The position numbers and the translations under genes are program-made. Shown here in pieces: positions 27,228-37,600 of a stretch of 64,000 nt of DNA. Source of the stretch: CAWHMN01 sp051001135 (GTDB lineage Bacteria > Acidobacteriota > Terriglobia > Terriglobales > Acidobacteriaceae); the NCBI GenBank assembly GCA_051001135.1, contig JBPCNO010000011.1:58940-122939 (forward strand), in the 5' to 3' direction. Under the pieces are notes generated by a model, which ran no database searches, was not told where the DNA came from, and saw only the letters and a list, made by a program, of their open reading frames with translations. Position 1 is the first letter of the stretch. Every line of letters starts with the position of its first letter.

Positions 27228-28634
27228 ATGCGACGTTTTCACCCCAAGCTGTGGTTGACGGTGATTCTTCTCCTCTTAAGCTTCGCGTACGCTCACGCGC
27301 AGACGGCGACGGCATCCTCGCCCACCGCCGCTGACATCGCAGCCCTGCGCAAGGCGGTAGCAGACGCCAGGCTTTCGGCCGACAACACCTGGATGCTCGT
27401 AAGCACTGCGCTGGTATTGATGATGACGGGTCCCGGCCTGGCGCTCTTCTATGGCGGCCTGGTCCGCAAAAAGAACGTGCTCGGGACCATGATGCAGAGC
27501 TTCGCCATGATGGCCATCATCACTGTGAGCTGGGTGCTGGTAAGCTACAGCCTCAGCTTCGACGCGGGCGGCTGGTTCATCGGCGGCCTGCATCATGCCT
27601 TTTTGCGCGGCGTGGGCACGACGCCCGATCCCGCCTACTCCCCTACCCTTCCGGCGCAGACCTTCATGATCTATCAGATGATGTTTGCCATCATCACTCC
27701 GGCGCTGATCACCGGCGCGTTCGCCGAACGCATGAAGTTCAGTGCCATGGCGCTCTTTCTGCTGCTCTGGTCGCTGCTCGTCTATGACCCGATGGCGCAC
27801 ATGGTATGGGGACAGGGCGGTCTGCTCAATGTAGCGGGCGGACGCTTCCCCTGTCTGGACTTCGCGGGCGGCACCGTGGTGCACGTCACCTCGGGGGTCT
27901 CCGCGCTGGTGTGCGCGCTCTATCTCGGCAAGCGCATCGGCTATCCGGTAGAAAAGATGGCGCCACACTCGGTGGTGCTCAGCTTCATCGGCGCGTGCCT
28001 GCTGTGGGTAGGCTGGTTCGGATTCAACGCCGGCAGCGCGCTCTCTGCCGGGCCGCTCGCTACCAGCGCCTTCGTGAATACGCATCTGGCTGCCGCCACC
28101 GCGGCCATTGGCTGGATGCTCGCTGAGTGGGTCCGCAATGGCAAGCCCAGCGCGCTCGGAGGTATCTCCGGCGCGGTCGCCGGACTGGTCGCCATCACGC
28201 CGGCTGCAGGCTTCGTGCCGCCGATGGCATCGCTCCTCATCGGATTACTCGCGGGGCTCTTCTGCTACGGCATGGTGGCGGTGGTGAAGCTCCGCTTCGG
28301 ATATGACGACGCGCTGGATGCCTTCGGCATTCACGGCGCCGGTGGAGCGCTGGGGGCGCTGCTCACCGGTGTCTTCGCATCGAGCGCCATCAATCCAGTC
28401 TTCAAGAACTCTTCCGGCGCCACACTCGCCTCTGGCGCGATCGAGGGACATTGGAGTCAGATGTTCAATCAATGCCTCGGCATTCTCATCGCCATCGTGC
28501 TCTCCGTCGCCGGCACATGGCTTCTGCTCAAGCTAGTCGATGTTACCGTCGGCCTGCGTATGAGTGGAGAAAGCGAACGCGCCGGCATGGACCTGACGCA
28601 GCACGGAGAGGAGGGTTACGAGTGGGCATCGTGA
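27228..28634 (+). CDS. amtB: ammonium transporter AmtB
   Basis: A 468-aa polytopic membrane protein. The start at 27228 gives a cleavable signal peptide (LTVILLLLSFAYAHAQ), as in E. coli AmtB. The Amt family signatures are clear: MTGPGLALFYGGLVRKKNVL in the first helices, FAGGTVVHVTSGVSALVCAL with the first pore histidine, and DALDAFGIHGAGGALGALLT with the second pore histidine. Amt trimers conduct ammonium into the cell, and their cytoplasmic face is blocked by P-II proteins when nitrogen is plentiful. The P-II gene follows 48 bases downstream and glnD after that, the expected nitrogen-control module. Confidence 0.96.
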   Translation: MRRFHPKLWLTVILLLLSFAYAHAQTATASSPTAADIAALRKAVADARLSADNTWMLVSTALVLMMTGPGLALFYGGLVRKKNVLGTMMQSFAMMAIITVSWVLVSYSLSFDAGGWFIGGLHHAFLRGVGTTPDPAYSPTLPAQTFMIYQMMFAIITPALITGAFAERMKFSAMALFLLLWSLLVYDPMAHMVWGQGGLLNVAGGRFPCLDFAGGTVVHVTSGVSALVCALYLGKRIGYPVEKMAPHSVVLSFIGACLLWVGWFGFNAGSALSAGPLATSAFVNTHLAAATAAIGWMLAEWVRNGKPSALGGISGAVAGLVAITPAAGFVPPMASLLIGLLAGLFCYGMVAVVKLRFGYDDALDAFGIHGAGGALGALLTGVFASSAINPVFKNSSGATLASGAIEGHWSQMFNQCLGILIAIVLSVAGTWLLLKLVDVTVGLRMSGESERAGMDLTQHGEEGYEWAS

Positions 28635-28682
28635 ACCAACATCGTACGCTCGGTCATGGACATACACGCGTGAGGAGACACC

Positions 28683-29021
28683 ATGCAGAAAATTGAAGCG
28701 ATCCTCCAGCCTTCGCGGCTGGATGCGGTCAAGGATGCGCTCATCGAGTTAGGCGTGGAAGGCCTGACCATTCTCGAAGCGCGCGGACACGGGCGGCAGA
28801 AGGGGCATACCGAGTTCTACCGCGGGCGCGAGTACAGTGTGGATCTGTTGCCGAAGGTGAAGCTCGAAATCGTTGTCGATGACGGGATGTGCGAGCGGGT
28901 GATTCAAGCGATCATCACATCGGCCCGCACCGGGCGTATCGGCGACGGCAAGATATTTGTCTCCCGCATCGATGAGGCCATTCGCATCCGCAACGATGAG
29001 CGCGGCCCCACCGCTCTCTAG
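28683..29021 (+). CDS. glnK: nitrogen regulatory protein P-II
   Basis: A 112-aa P-II signal protein with GAGGAG before the ATG. The T-loop GRQKGHTEFYRGREYSVD keeps Tyr51, the residue uridylylated by GlnD. KVKLEIVVDD and the C-terminal ATP-site motif TGRIGDGKIFV also match. P-II trimers sense 2-oxoglutarate, ATP/ADP and glutamine and control AmtB and ammonium assimilation. Linkage to amtB makes glnK the likelier name than glnB, although the sequence alone does not separate the two. The uridylyltransferase gene lies 30 bases downstream. Confidence 0.95.
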   Translation: MQKIEAILQPSRLDAVKDALIELGVEGLTILEARGHGRQKGHTEFYRGREYSVDLLPKVKLEIVVDDGMCERVIQAIITSARTGRIGDGKIFVSRIDEAIRIRNDERGPTAL

Positions 29022-29051
29022 CTTCCATGAAAATTGCCGAAGGAATACGCG

Positions 29052-31697
29052 ATGACGTCTGACCTCTCCTCTCCAGAGCTTTGGTGCCCAGAACTCTCGT
29101 CACTCGACGCGCTCACCAGTTATTACAAACAGGAATCGGCTACGCTGCGACAGAGCTTCGAGCGCTCGGGCGATGGCGCGGCCGCTATACAGCTACGCTC
29201 CGCATTGGTGGACACGATCGTACGCAACGCATGGCGGCTCCGCGGACGCGACATCCCCGGCGCGGCGCTCGTTGCCATCGGCGGCTACGGTCGTCGTCAG
29301 CTCTTTCCCTGCTCGGACGTCGATCTGCTGTATCTGTGCGCCGACAGCCGAGTGGAAGCAGAGCTCAAGGATGCTATCCGCAACTGCAGCCAGTCACTAT
29401 GGGACGTGGGCTTGCGCGCCAGCGCCTCCACCCGGGCGCTGCGGGAGTGCGAGCGACTGGCTCCGGACAACCTCGAGTTCACGCTTGCGCTGCTCGACCG
29501 CCGTTATGTCGCGGGAGACGCCGCGGTCTTTCAGAAGCTCGTCGAGACCGCGATTCCCGGTCTCATTCGACAGGAGGGCGACACCATTGCCAAGGCGCTC
29601 GAAGTCTCTGTGGCCGAACGCCATCATCGCTTCGGGTCGACCATCTTCCACCTTGAGCCCAACATCAAGGACGGTCCCGGCGGACTGCGCGACTGCAACG
29701 TGGGTGCCTGGGAGTCGCTGCTGCGTCAAGTGCGCGAGACCAAACAGTGGCCCACCCCGGCCGCTGTCTCGCTCCATGCCAACGGCGAACTGGAGGCGGC
29801 GTTCGCGTTCCTCAGCGCCGTGCGTTGCTTCCTGCACTATCGCGCCGCGCGGGAAGACAACATCCTCAACTGGATGGCGCAGGATGTGGCGGCAGCAACC
29901 AGCATCGGCTTGGATACAGCCGGGAGCACCGATCCGGCGTATTGGATGCGAACCTACTACCGGCACGCACGCGTGGTCTTTCGCGCCGCTGTATCTCGTG
30001 TGCATCGCGCGGTGCCGGTGACCTCGGGAGTAAGGCAAAGGTTCTTCCCTTCCAGCCGGAAGCGGCCTGTGCAGATCCCGGAGACCAGCTTTGCGGCTCT
30101 GGACGGCGCGATCGATGTCGCAGATGCCGCGTCTTCGATCGACCCCGAGACTATCCTCCGGGTCTTCGCAGCCATGGCGAGGCACGGATGGACGCTGTCG
30201 GAAGGGGCCGAGACCATCCTGGCGAGCGCGCTCCCGGTGCTGAATTTGCATATGCCGGAGGGGCCGTATCTCCGAGCGCAACTTCGGGATATTCTCCTGG
30301 GCCAGCATGCTGCGGATGCGCTGCGCGCGATGCATGCGCTTGGGTTGCTCGAGATGCTCATCCCGGAGTTTCATGGCATCGATGCGTTGGTCATCCGCGA
30401 CTCGTATCATCGCTACACTGTCGATGAGCATACCTTCGTTGCCATCGGCAATATCCGCGCGCTGGCCACCGCCAGCCACGATTGGGAAAAGCGCTTCGCC
30501 GCGCTGCTGGCGGAGATTGATCGTCCGGAACTCTTGCTGTTGGCGCTCCTGATGCACGATACCGGCAAGGCAATCCGCGGCGGTGACCACACGCTGCACA
30601 GCATGGGGCTGGCGGAGAGCCTCTTTGAGCGGCTGGATCTGGATGGTGAAGAACGGGCCACCGCACTGCTGCTCATTCGCGAACATCTGGCCATCTCCGC
30701 GGCGTTGCGCCGCGACATCTTCGACCCGGAGACCATCCGCGCTGTGGCCGAACGGCTCGGTTCACCGATGCATCTCCGTATGCTCTGCTTGCTGACGTAT
30801 GCCGATATCCGGGCCGTACATCCCGACGCATTGACCCCGTGGAAGGCAGAAAATCTGTGGCAGCTATTCATCGCCACCTCGAACTACCTGGACCGCAGCG
30901 TGGATGAGCAGCGTTACCACGCGGGGAGCGACCCCGGCCTGCTGCAGCGTATTGTGGCGCAAGCACCAAAGCAGGCTGACGCCATGCGCGGCTTCCTCGA
31001 GGGACTGCCGCAGCGGTACCTGCAGACCCGCGTGCCCGAACAGATCCGCAGCCACATGGAACTCGCCAGCCGCATGGACCAGGAGCCGGTGCAGATCACG
31101 GTGCGCAAGGTGCGGCATCTCTTTGAACTCCTCTTGATCACGCGCGACCGCCCGCTGCTCTTTGCGGATGTAGCGGGTGCGCTCTCCGGCCTGGGCATGA
31201 ATATCGTGAAGGCCGATGCCTTCGCTAACGAAGCTGGCGTGGTGGTAGACACCTTCCTCTTCGCCGATTCCTTCGCCACGCTGGAACTGAACCCGTCAGA
31301 GTTCAGCCGCTTTACTCAGTGCGTGCTGGATGTCGTCGCGGGCAGGCTGCCGGTCGATGCGTGCATGCACCGCCGCCGCCACGCAATGCTCGCACCTGTC
31401 AAGGTACAGGTTGAGACTGATATCTCCTTCGACAACGACTCTTCCAGCCACAGCACCGTCATGCAGGTAGTGGCACAGGATGGTCCGGGGCTGCTGCGCT
31501 CGATCGCCGCGGTCATCGCGCGCCGCGGCTGTGATATCCGCGTGGCCCTGATCGATACAGAAGGCGAGATGGCCATCGACGTCTTCTATCTGACCCTGCA
31601 AGGCGGCAAGCTGAATGCCGGTGTGCAGGTCGATCTGGAAGATGAGTTGCGGATCGAGATCTCAGCACTTCGACAACCGCCCGCGATGGCGCGCTAA
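29052..31697 (+). CDS. glnD: [protein-PII] uridylyltransferase/uridylyl-removing enzyme
   Basis: An 881-aa bifunctional sensor. The ATG at 29052 is chosen because AAGGA lies seven bases upstream; a TTG 18 bases earlier lacks one. The nucleotidyltransferase domain carries GGYGRRQLFPCSDVDLLYL with catalytic Asp89 and Asp91. A GlnD-linker region includes EPNIKDGPGGLRDCN. The HD hydrolase domain shows LLMHDTGKAIRGGDHTLHSM. Two ACT domains end the protein (LLLITRDRPLLFADVAGALS and VVAQDGPGLLRSIAAVIARR), which sense glutamine. It uridylylates P-II on Tyr51 under nitrogen limitation and removes the group when glutamine is high. It sits next to its substrate gene. Confidence 0.96.
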   Translation: MTSDLSSPELWCPELSSLDALTSYYKQESATLRQSFERSGDGAAAIQLRSALVDTIVRNAWRLRGRDIPGAALVAIGGYGRRQLFPCSDVDLLYLCADSRVEAELKDAIRNCSQSLWDVGLRASASTRALRECERLAPDNLEFTLALLDRRYVAGDAAVFQKLVETAIPGLIRQEGDTIAKALEVSVAERHHRFGSTIFHLEPNIKDGPGGLRDCNVGAWESLLRQVRETKQWPTPAAVSLHANGELEAAFAFLSAVRCFLHYRAAREDNILNWMAQDVAAATSIGLDTAGSTDPAYWMRTYYRHARVVFRAAVSRVHRAVPVTSGVRQRFFPSSRKRPVQIPETSFAALDGAIDVADAASSIDPETILRVFAAMARHGWTLSEGAETILASALPVLNLHMPEGPYLRAQLRDILLGQHAADALRAMHALGLLEMLIPEFHGIDALVIRDSYHRYTVDEHTFVAIGNIRALATASHDWEKRFAALLAEIDRPELLLLALLMHDTGKAIRGGDHTLHSMGLAESLFERLDLDGEERATALLLIREHLAISAALRRDIFDPETIRAVAERLGSPMHLRMLCLLTYADIRAVHPDALTPWKAENLWQLFIATSNYLDRSVDEQRYHAGSDPGLLQRIVAQAPKQADAMRGFLEGLPQRYLQTRVPEQIRSHMELASRMDQEPVQITVRKVRHLFELLLITRDRPLLFADVAGALSGLGMNIVKADAFANEAGVVVDTFLFADSFATLELNPSEFSRFTQCVLDVVAGRLPVDACMHRRRHAMLAPVKVQVETDISFDNDSSSHSTVMQVVAQDGPGLLRSIAAVIARRGCDIRVALIDTEGEMAIDVFYLTLQGGKLNAGVQVDLEDELRIEISALRQPPAMAR

Positions 31698-31868
31698 CGT
31701 ATTTTCGCCCGCCTGCCCCTCGCCGATTGATCTCCTTTCATTGGAGTTCGATCGTGATTCCTGTTTGAATGGTTCCGTCAGTGCTTGCCACCGCCGGCGC
31801 GATGACTCGAGTGCTGCCTGAACGCGGGTAAACGGCGGCATCTGGACAATACCAATAGAGGACTGCTG

Positions 31869-33122
31869 ATGAGTGAGGATGCGACCGCACGGGTGCGCGA
31901 GCAGGTGGACGCAATTTATCGCTCGGATTCGCGGCGCGTTCTCGCTACTTTGATTCGCCTGCTCGGTGACTTCGAACTCGCCGAGGAGGCGCTGCACGAT
32001 GCCTTTACCGCGGCGATGGAGCAATGGCCGCGGGATGGAGTACCGGGCAATCCCCGCGCCTGGCTGGTTTCGACCGGCCGCTTCAAGGCCATCGACGGTA
32101 TACGCCGGCGCGCTCGGTTCGACGCGTCGCTCGGGGAATTCGCCCAGCCCCTCGACGCCGAAGCGGCCGAAGCCATCGAGCCCGATGATTCGACCGTCGA
32201 GGATGATCGGCTGCGGCTGATCTTCACTTGCTGTCATCCGGCCCTTCCGCCGGATGCCCAGGTCGCGTTGACGCTGCGCGAGGTATGCGGCCTACAGACC
32301 GAAGAGATCGCGCACGCCTTTCTTACGGCTGCGCCCACCGTTGCCCAACGCATCGTACGTGCGAAGGCGAAGATCCGCGACACGCACATTCCCTACAAGG
32401 TTCCGTCTTTGACAGAGCTTCCCGACAGACTGGATGTCGTGCTCCACGTCATCTATCTGGTATTCAACGAAGGGTATTCCGCATCTTCGGGCCAGTCGCT
32501 GACGCGGTCCGATCTGTCGCGCGAAGCGATCCGTCTCGGCCGCCTGCTTCATGAGCTGTTGCCGGAGCCTGAAGTCATGGGACTGCTGGCGCTGATGTTG
32601 TTCCACGAATCGCGCCGCGACGCGCGTACGTCCGCGGCAGGTGAGTTGGTGCTCTTGAATGACCAGGACCGCTCGATCTGGAATCGGGCTCAGATCGCGG
32701 AAGGATCAGCGCTCGTCGAACGGGCGTTGTCGTCACGCAGAATCGGTCCATATACATTGCAGGCGGCCATCGCCGCAGTGCACGCTGAGGCGCCGGATGC
32801 GACTGCGACGGACTGGCCCCAGATCGTCGGGCTGTATGACGTGCTGGTGCGCATCTATCCCTCCCCCGTGGTCGAACTGAACCGTGCCGTTGCGGTGGCG
32901 ATGCGCGACGATCCGCTCGCCGGTCTCATACTCGTCGATGCCATTCTGGCGCGCGGCGAGCTGCAGGATTACCATCTCGCGCACTCGGCGCGCGCGGATC
33001 TGTGTCGAAGGTTGGGGAGAACGGCGGAAGCTCGCATCTCCTACGAGCGGGCTCTCAGCCTTACGCGGCAGGGGCCGGAGCAGGAATTCCTTACCCGCCG
33101 ATTGACCGAACTCGCGCACTGA
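31869..33122 (+). CDS. ECF42-type RNA polymerase sigma factor with C-terminal TPR-like domain
   Basis: A 417-aa sigma factor, far longer than ordinary ECF proteins. Region 2 includes LATLIRLLGDFELAEEALHD and GNPRAWLVSTGRFKAIDGIR. Region 4 includes LTLREVCGLQTEEIAHAF and TVAQRIVRAKAKIRDTHIPY. The remaining 230 or so residues are the DUF6596/TPR-like extension of group ECF42 (HVIYLVFNEGYSASSGQSLT, LALMLFHESRRDARTSAAGE). ECF42 genes usually sit beside DGPF (YCII-like) genes and have no anti-sigma factor; no DGPF gene is adjacent here. GAGGA precedes the ATG. The downstream amidohydrolase starts two bases after the stop. Confidence 0.92.
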   Translation: MSEDATARVREQVDAIYRSDSRRVLATLIRLLGDFELAEEALHDAFTAAMEQWPRDGVPGNPRAWLVSTGRFKAIDGIRRRARFDASLGEFAQPLDAEAAEAIEPDDSTVEDDRLRLIFTCCHPALPPDAQVALTLREVCGLQTEEIAHAFLTAAPTVAQRIVRAKAKIRDTHIPYKVPSLTELPDRLDVVLHVIYLVFNEGYSASSGQSLTRSDLSREAIRLGRLLHELLPEPEVMGLLALMLFHESRRDARTSAAGELVLLNDQDRSIWNRAQIAEGSALVERALSSRRIGPYTLQAAIAAVHAEAPDATATDWPQIVGLYDVLVRIYPSPVVELNRAVAVAMRDDPLAGLILVDAILARGELQDYHLAHSARADLCRRLGRTAEARISYERALSLTRQGPEQEFLTRRLTELAH

Positions 33123-33123
33123 T

Positions 33124-34518
33124 ATGGTTGAGCCGCACCCTGCTCTGTTTCAACTGAACCGCTACACTCGCTTCGTGAGCGAGATTATCAACCCAATCCG
33201 GCGGACAATTTCCTTTGCAGTGATGATGGTGCTGATGATGACCGCTGCTTCGGCATCCGGTCAACAGATAGATCCGGCCATCGCACAGGAAATCGCCGCG
33301 ATCCGTGCCATCGACAACCATGCGCACCCGGTGCTGGCGCCCCCGCTGGACTCCACAGACAGAGGCTTCGACGCGCTGCCGGTGGACTCAATGGAACCGC
33401 AGTCCGATCCAGTAGCCTTGCGGCCCGACTTTCCGTTGTTGGGAGCAGCCTGGAAGGCGCTCTACGGATTCGACACTCCGCCGCCGCTCGACGCGAACGG
33501 CAGCAAGCGGCTCGAGGCAGCAAGGGCCCGCGTCAAAGCGCAGCAGGGGGAGCACTATCCAGCGTGGGTGCTCGACCAAGCCGGCATCGAGACCATGCTG
33601 GCCAATCGAGTGACCCTGGGGAGAGGGGTGGAGCCTCCACGATTCCGCTGGGTTCCCTACGCTGACCCGTTGCTCTTCCCCTTGGACAACAGCGGCATGG
33701 CGGCAGTCTCGCCGGACCGGAAACAATTCTTCACTTTGGAGGATGCGCTGCGCGCGCAATATCTGAAGCAAAACGGCATGGACGTTCTTCCTTCAAACTT
33801 AAAGCAATACTTGAACAACGTGGTGACGCCCACGCTTGAGCGACAGCGGGGCCAGGGCGCCGTGGCGGAAAAGTTCGAGGTGGCCTACTTGCGGTCGCTC
33901 GCCTTCAGCGATCCGGCTCCGGCGGAAGCGGAACAGGTCTACGCCCAATGGGTTGCAGGCGGCAAACCAGACGATGCGGGGTACAAACTGCTTCAAGACT
34001 TCCTGTTTCGCTACATCGCGAAAGAGTGCGGACGGCTTGGCATGGCCGTGCATCTCCACGCGATGGCGGGCGGTGGCAGCTATTTTTCCGTGGCCGGAGC
34101 CAATCCCCTGCTGCTGGAGCCGGTGTTCAATGACCCCCGGCTGAGGAAGACCAACTTCGTGTTGCTGCATGGCGGATGGCCCTATGTGCGAGAGGCAGGA
34201 GCGCTGCTGCAAAAGCCGAACGTCTATTTGGATATTTCGCAACAGTCGCTCACCATGACTCCGCATACCTTGTCACAGTGGCTGCGGGAATGGCTGGAGT
34301 GGAATCCGGAGAAGGTGTTGTACGGAACGGATGGATATCCCTACTCCGATGGGTTGGGTTGGGCGGAATCCACCTGGATTGCCAACCGGAATGCGCGGCA
34401 GGCGCTCGGCATCGCCCTGAGCGGCATGGAGGCCGATGGCGAGATCAATCGCGCGCGTGCACGGGAACTTGCGCGGATGGTGCTGCGCGACGATGCTGAG
34501 GCGCTCTACAAATTCTGA
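33124..34518 (+). CDS. amidohydrolase-superfamily protein, probably exported
   Basis: A 464-aa protein with a hydrophobic segment FAVMMVLMMTAASASGQQ at about 36-53, suggesting a signal peptide with a long n-region. The start is uncertain: neither this ATG nor a GTG at 33175 has a good ribosome site. The amidohydrolase-2 type TIM barrel shows DNHAHPVLAP (H-x-H metal site), HLHAMAGGGSY, VLLHGGWPYVREAG and YGTDGYPYSDGLGW with the likely metal-binding Asp. These proteins hydrolyse or decarboxylate varied substrates, and the substrate is unknown. It may be co-transcribed with the ECF42 gene. Confidence 0.75.
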   Translation: MVEPHPALFQLNRYTRFVSEIINPIRRTISFAVMMVLMMTAASASGQQIDPAIAQEIAAIRAIDNHAHPVLAPPLDSTDRGFDALPVDSMEPQSDPVALRPDFPLLGAAWKALYGFDTPPPLDANGSKRLEAARARVKAQQGEHYPAWVLDQAGIETMLANRVTLGRGVEPPRFRWVPYADPLLFPLDNSGMAAVSPDRKQFFTLEDALRAQYLKQNGMDVLPSNLKQYLNNVVTPTLERQRGQGAVAEKFEVAYLRSLAFSDPAPAEAEQVYAQWVAGGKPDDAGYKLLQDFLFRYIAKECGRLGMAVHLHAMAGGGSYFSVAGANPLLLEPVFNDPRLRKTNFVLLHGGWPYVREAGALLQKPNVYLDISQQSLTMTPHTLSQWLREWLEWNPEKVLYGTDGYPYSDGLGWAESTWIANRNARQALGIALSGMEADGEINRARARELARMVLRDDAEALYKF

Positions 34519-34529
34519 ATGGCCTGCCG

Positions 34530-34569
34530 GTCATCCTGAGCCCAGCGTACGGGTGCCGAGTCGAAGGAT
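34530..34569. repeat. copy of a dispersed intergenic repeat (degenerate)
   Basis: GTCATCCTGAGC at 34530-34541 and GTCGAAGGAT at 34560-34569 match the two ends of the element seen at 61731-61757 (TGTCATCCTGAGC...CGAAGGA). It lies between two convergent genes. From memory such elements are common between genes in Terriglobia; here only two copies are in view. Confidence 0.45.
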
Positions 34570-34612
34570 TTGGGTCTATTTTTCGCAACCCCATCGACGT
34601 TGACACACCACC

Positions 34613-37600
34613 CTAGGCGACTGCACCCGACGGCGTGAGACGCACCATCGCTCCGAGCGTCGATTCCCATCGCGCGAGCATGCGTGCGCCGCGCTGGCTT
34701 CGTGTCTCCTGCACGTGCTGAGTGAGCAGCGACCGCAGCCGTTCCTGTTGATCAGGCTCAATTCCGGCGGCGGGATCAGCCCGCAGGAACCCCGCGTGGT
34801 ACCGCGAGTCGCGGAGGAAACTCCCGTCCTGATCGAGCACCCACGCCACGCCGCCGGTCATGCCGGCGCCGAAGTTGTGGCCGGCGCGGCCCAACACTAC
34901 GACTTCGCCTCCGGTCATGTACTCGCAGCCATGATCGCCCACACCCTCGACCACCGCCGTCGCTCCGGAGTTACGGACCGCGAAGCGCTCGCCCGCGCGA
35001 CCCGCTGCCAACAGACGGCCGCTGGTTGCGCCATAGAGCGCCACGTTGCCGAGCAGCACATGGTGTGCGCTGTCGCTGGCGGCCGTACCTTCCGCGCGCA
35101 GCACGATCTCGCCACCGCTGAGGCTTTTACCCACAAAATCATTGGCAAAGCCATTCAGGATCAGGTGCATGCCGCGCACTGCGAACGCTCCCAGCGACTG
35201 ACCGGCGACACCGTGCAGTTCCAGTCGAATGGAGGCCGCAGGCTCCGCCTTGTCCAGGCGCTCCTCCGCGAGTGCGCCGGCAAGCCGCGCGCCCAGCGTG
35301 CGGTCCTGGTTTGCTACCTCAGCCCGCACTGTAAAAGGTATGCTCCCACGGGCTGCTGCCAGGGCCGGCTGCTGCCACGCGTCGTCGACGGGGGCTTCCG
35401 TCTCCGGGCGAGCATTCCTCACGCCTCCCCAACATCGCGCTCTGCCCTCGGTGAATTGGAGCATGCGCGTGAGATCCAGGCCGCTCTGCTGCCCCACTTG
35501 ATGCAACAGATCAGTGCGCCCGATGGCGTCCTCCAGGCGGGCGATTCCCAGCTCGGCTAAGGCGCACTGCACATCGAAGGCCAGTGCTTCAAAGAAGCGC
35601 ACGATGTGCTCCGGCTTGCCACGGAACTTCGCCCTTAGATCAGGGCGCTGCGTGGCAATGCCAGTGGGGCAGGTGTTGAGATGACACTGCCGCGCCATAT
35701 CGCAGCCCAGCGCCACCAGAACGGCGGTGCCGAACGCAAACTCGTCCGCACCGAGCATCGCAGCGATCAGCACATCGCGGGCAGTCTGCAGGCCGCCATC
35801 GCAGCGCAGGCGCACCCGTTCGCGGAGGCCGTCGGCTACCAGGCACTGCTGTGCTTCGGCGAGACCAAGCTCCCACGGATTGCCGGCGTGCTTGATGCTG
35901 GAGAGCGGCGATGCCCCGGTACCGCCGCTGTGGCCCGCGATGACGATATAGTCGGCATAGGCCTTCGCCACCCCCGCCGCGATGGTGCCCACGCCGCAGG
36001 AGGAGACCAGCTTTACCCCAATGGCTGCGCGCGGATTGACCCGCTTCAGATCGTAGATCAGCTGGGCTAGATCCTCGATCGAATAGATATCGTGGTGCGG
36101 CGGTGGGCTGATCAACGTCATGCCCGGTTGTGCGTGACGCAGCCGCGCAATCAGCTCTGTCACCTTGTGCGCCGGTAGCTGGCCGCCCTCCCCAGGCTTT
36201 GATCCTTGCGCGATTTTGATCTCGATCTCTTCCGCGTGGGCCAGATACTCCGCAGTCACTCCAAAGCGCCCGGACGCAAACTGTTTGATTTTGTTATCGC
36301 GCGGCGAGCGAACGAAGTGCCTATCTGTATCCGTGACCGTGCTGTATACCGATGGGTCCTCGCCTCCCTCGCCGGTGTTGGAGCGAGCTCCCAGCAGATT
36401 CATCGCCTCCGTGATCGTGCCATGCGCCTCCGGGCTGAGCGAACCGAGGGACATGGCGGACGCGACGAAGCGACGAACCAGGCTATGGCCTCCCTCTACC
36501 AGTTCGAGCGGCAGCGGTGGCCCGGCAGCTTCGGCCGAGAGCAAGTCTCGCAGCGTAGTGACTTCGCTGGTGGGCGCCTGCAGCTTGGATGTGCCATCGA
36601 GAATTGCATGGGCCGGTTGCGGCTGTTGCAAAGTCGCCGGGTTTCCGCGGGCCGAACCCACGGAATTTTGCAGTTCCCGCACTCGCTGCGGCTGCCATGC
36701 GTGCAGCTCCGCGCGGTCAGCCTTCCGGTAGCGTACCCATCCATGATCCGGCAGTTCGAGCTTCACGCCAAGGGGTACAGGTACGCCTTCTCCATTTCCA
36801 CCGGTCGGCTGCAGCGAAGAACCGCCCATCCCCGGCCCGCTGTTCCAACTACGCCGCAACGCCTCTTCAATCTCGGCGAACCCGATGCCCGACAGGGGCG
36901 CGGGTGTCCCGCGGAAGCACCGTTCGACGACCTCCGCATGCAAGCCGATCGAATCGAATAGATGTGCGCCGCGATAGCTATCCACCACCGAGATGCCCAT
37001 CTTCGACATGATCTTCGCCAGCCCCTGGTCGAAGGCGTGCAGCATGTTTTGCTCACCAGTCTCCGATTGCATATCGCGCGCGCTCACTAACGCCAGCCAG
37101 GGGCACACGGCGCCGGCGCCATAGCCGATCAACACGGCCGCATGGTGAACATCTCTGCAGTCGCCCGCTTCCACGGCGAGCCCGACCGAAGTGCGGATGG
37201 ACGCCTCTACCAACGCGTGATGGATGACTCCCGTCGCCAATGCCATAGGTACGGGCACCTTCTCTGTCTCCGCCCGATCGCCGGCTCCGCGCAGCTCCGC
37301 AGCCCCTCGGTCACTAATGAGGAGCAGTTTGGCGCCACCCTTCACCAGCGCGACCGCCTCTCCGCACAGCCGCTGCAGTCCTGTGCTCAAGCTTTCCTCT
37401 GCCCGCAACAGGCAGTCCAGCACCGCCAACGGCAGATCTGCCGCGAGAGGGTGCTGTCCGTCGCGAAGCGCGTGCATCTGCGCCAAAGAGAGGAAGGGCG
37501 ACGGGAGCGACAGCCCAGGAATGCGCGCATGGGGATCCAGCAGATGCGGCCACGGCCCAAGCCGTGTGTGAAGCTGCACCACGCAGGCCTCCCGGAGCGC

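Noticed and set aside
29397..30686. 429-codon minus-strand open frame inside glnD
   Set aside because: Antisense to the conserved catalytic and HD domains of glnD; no ribosome site or motif supports it.
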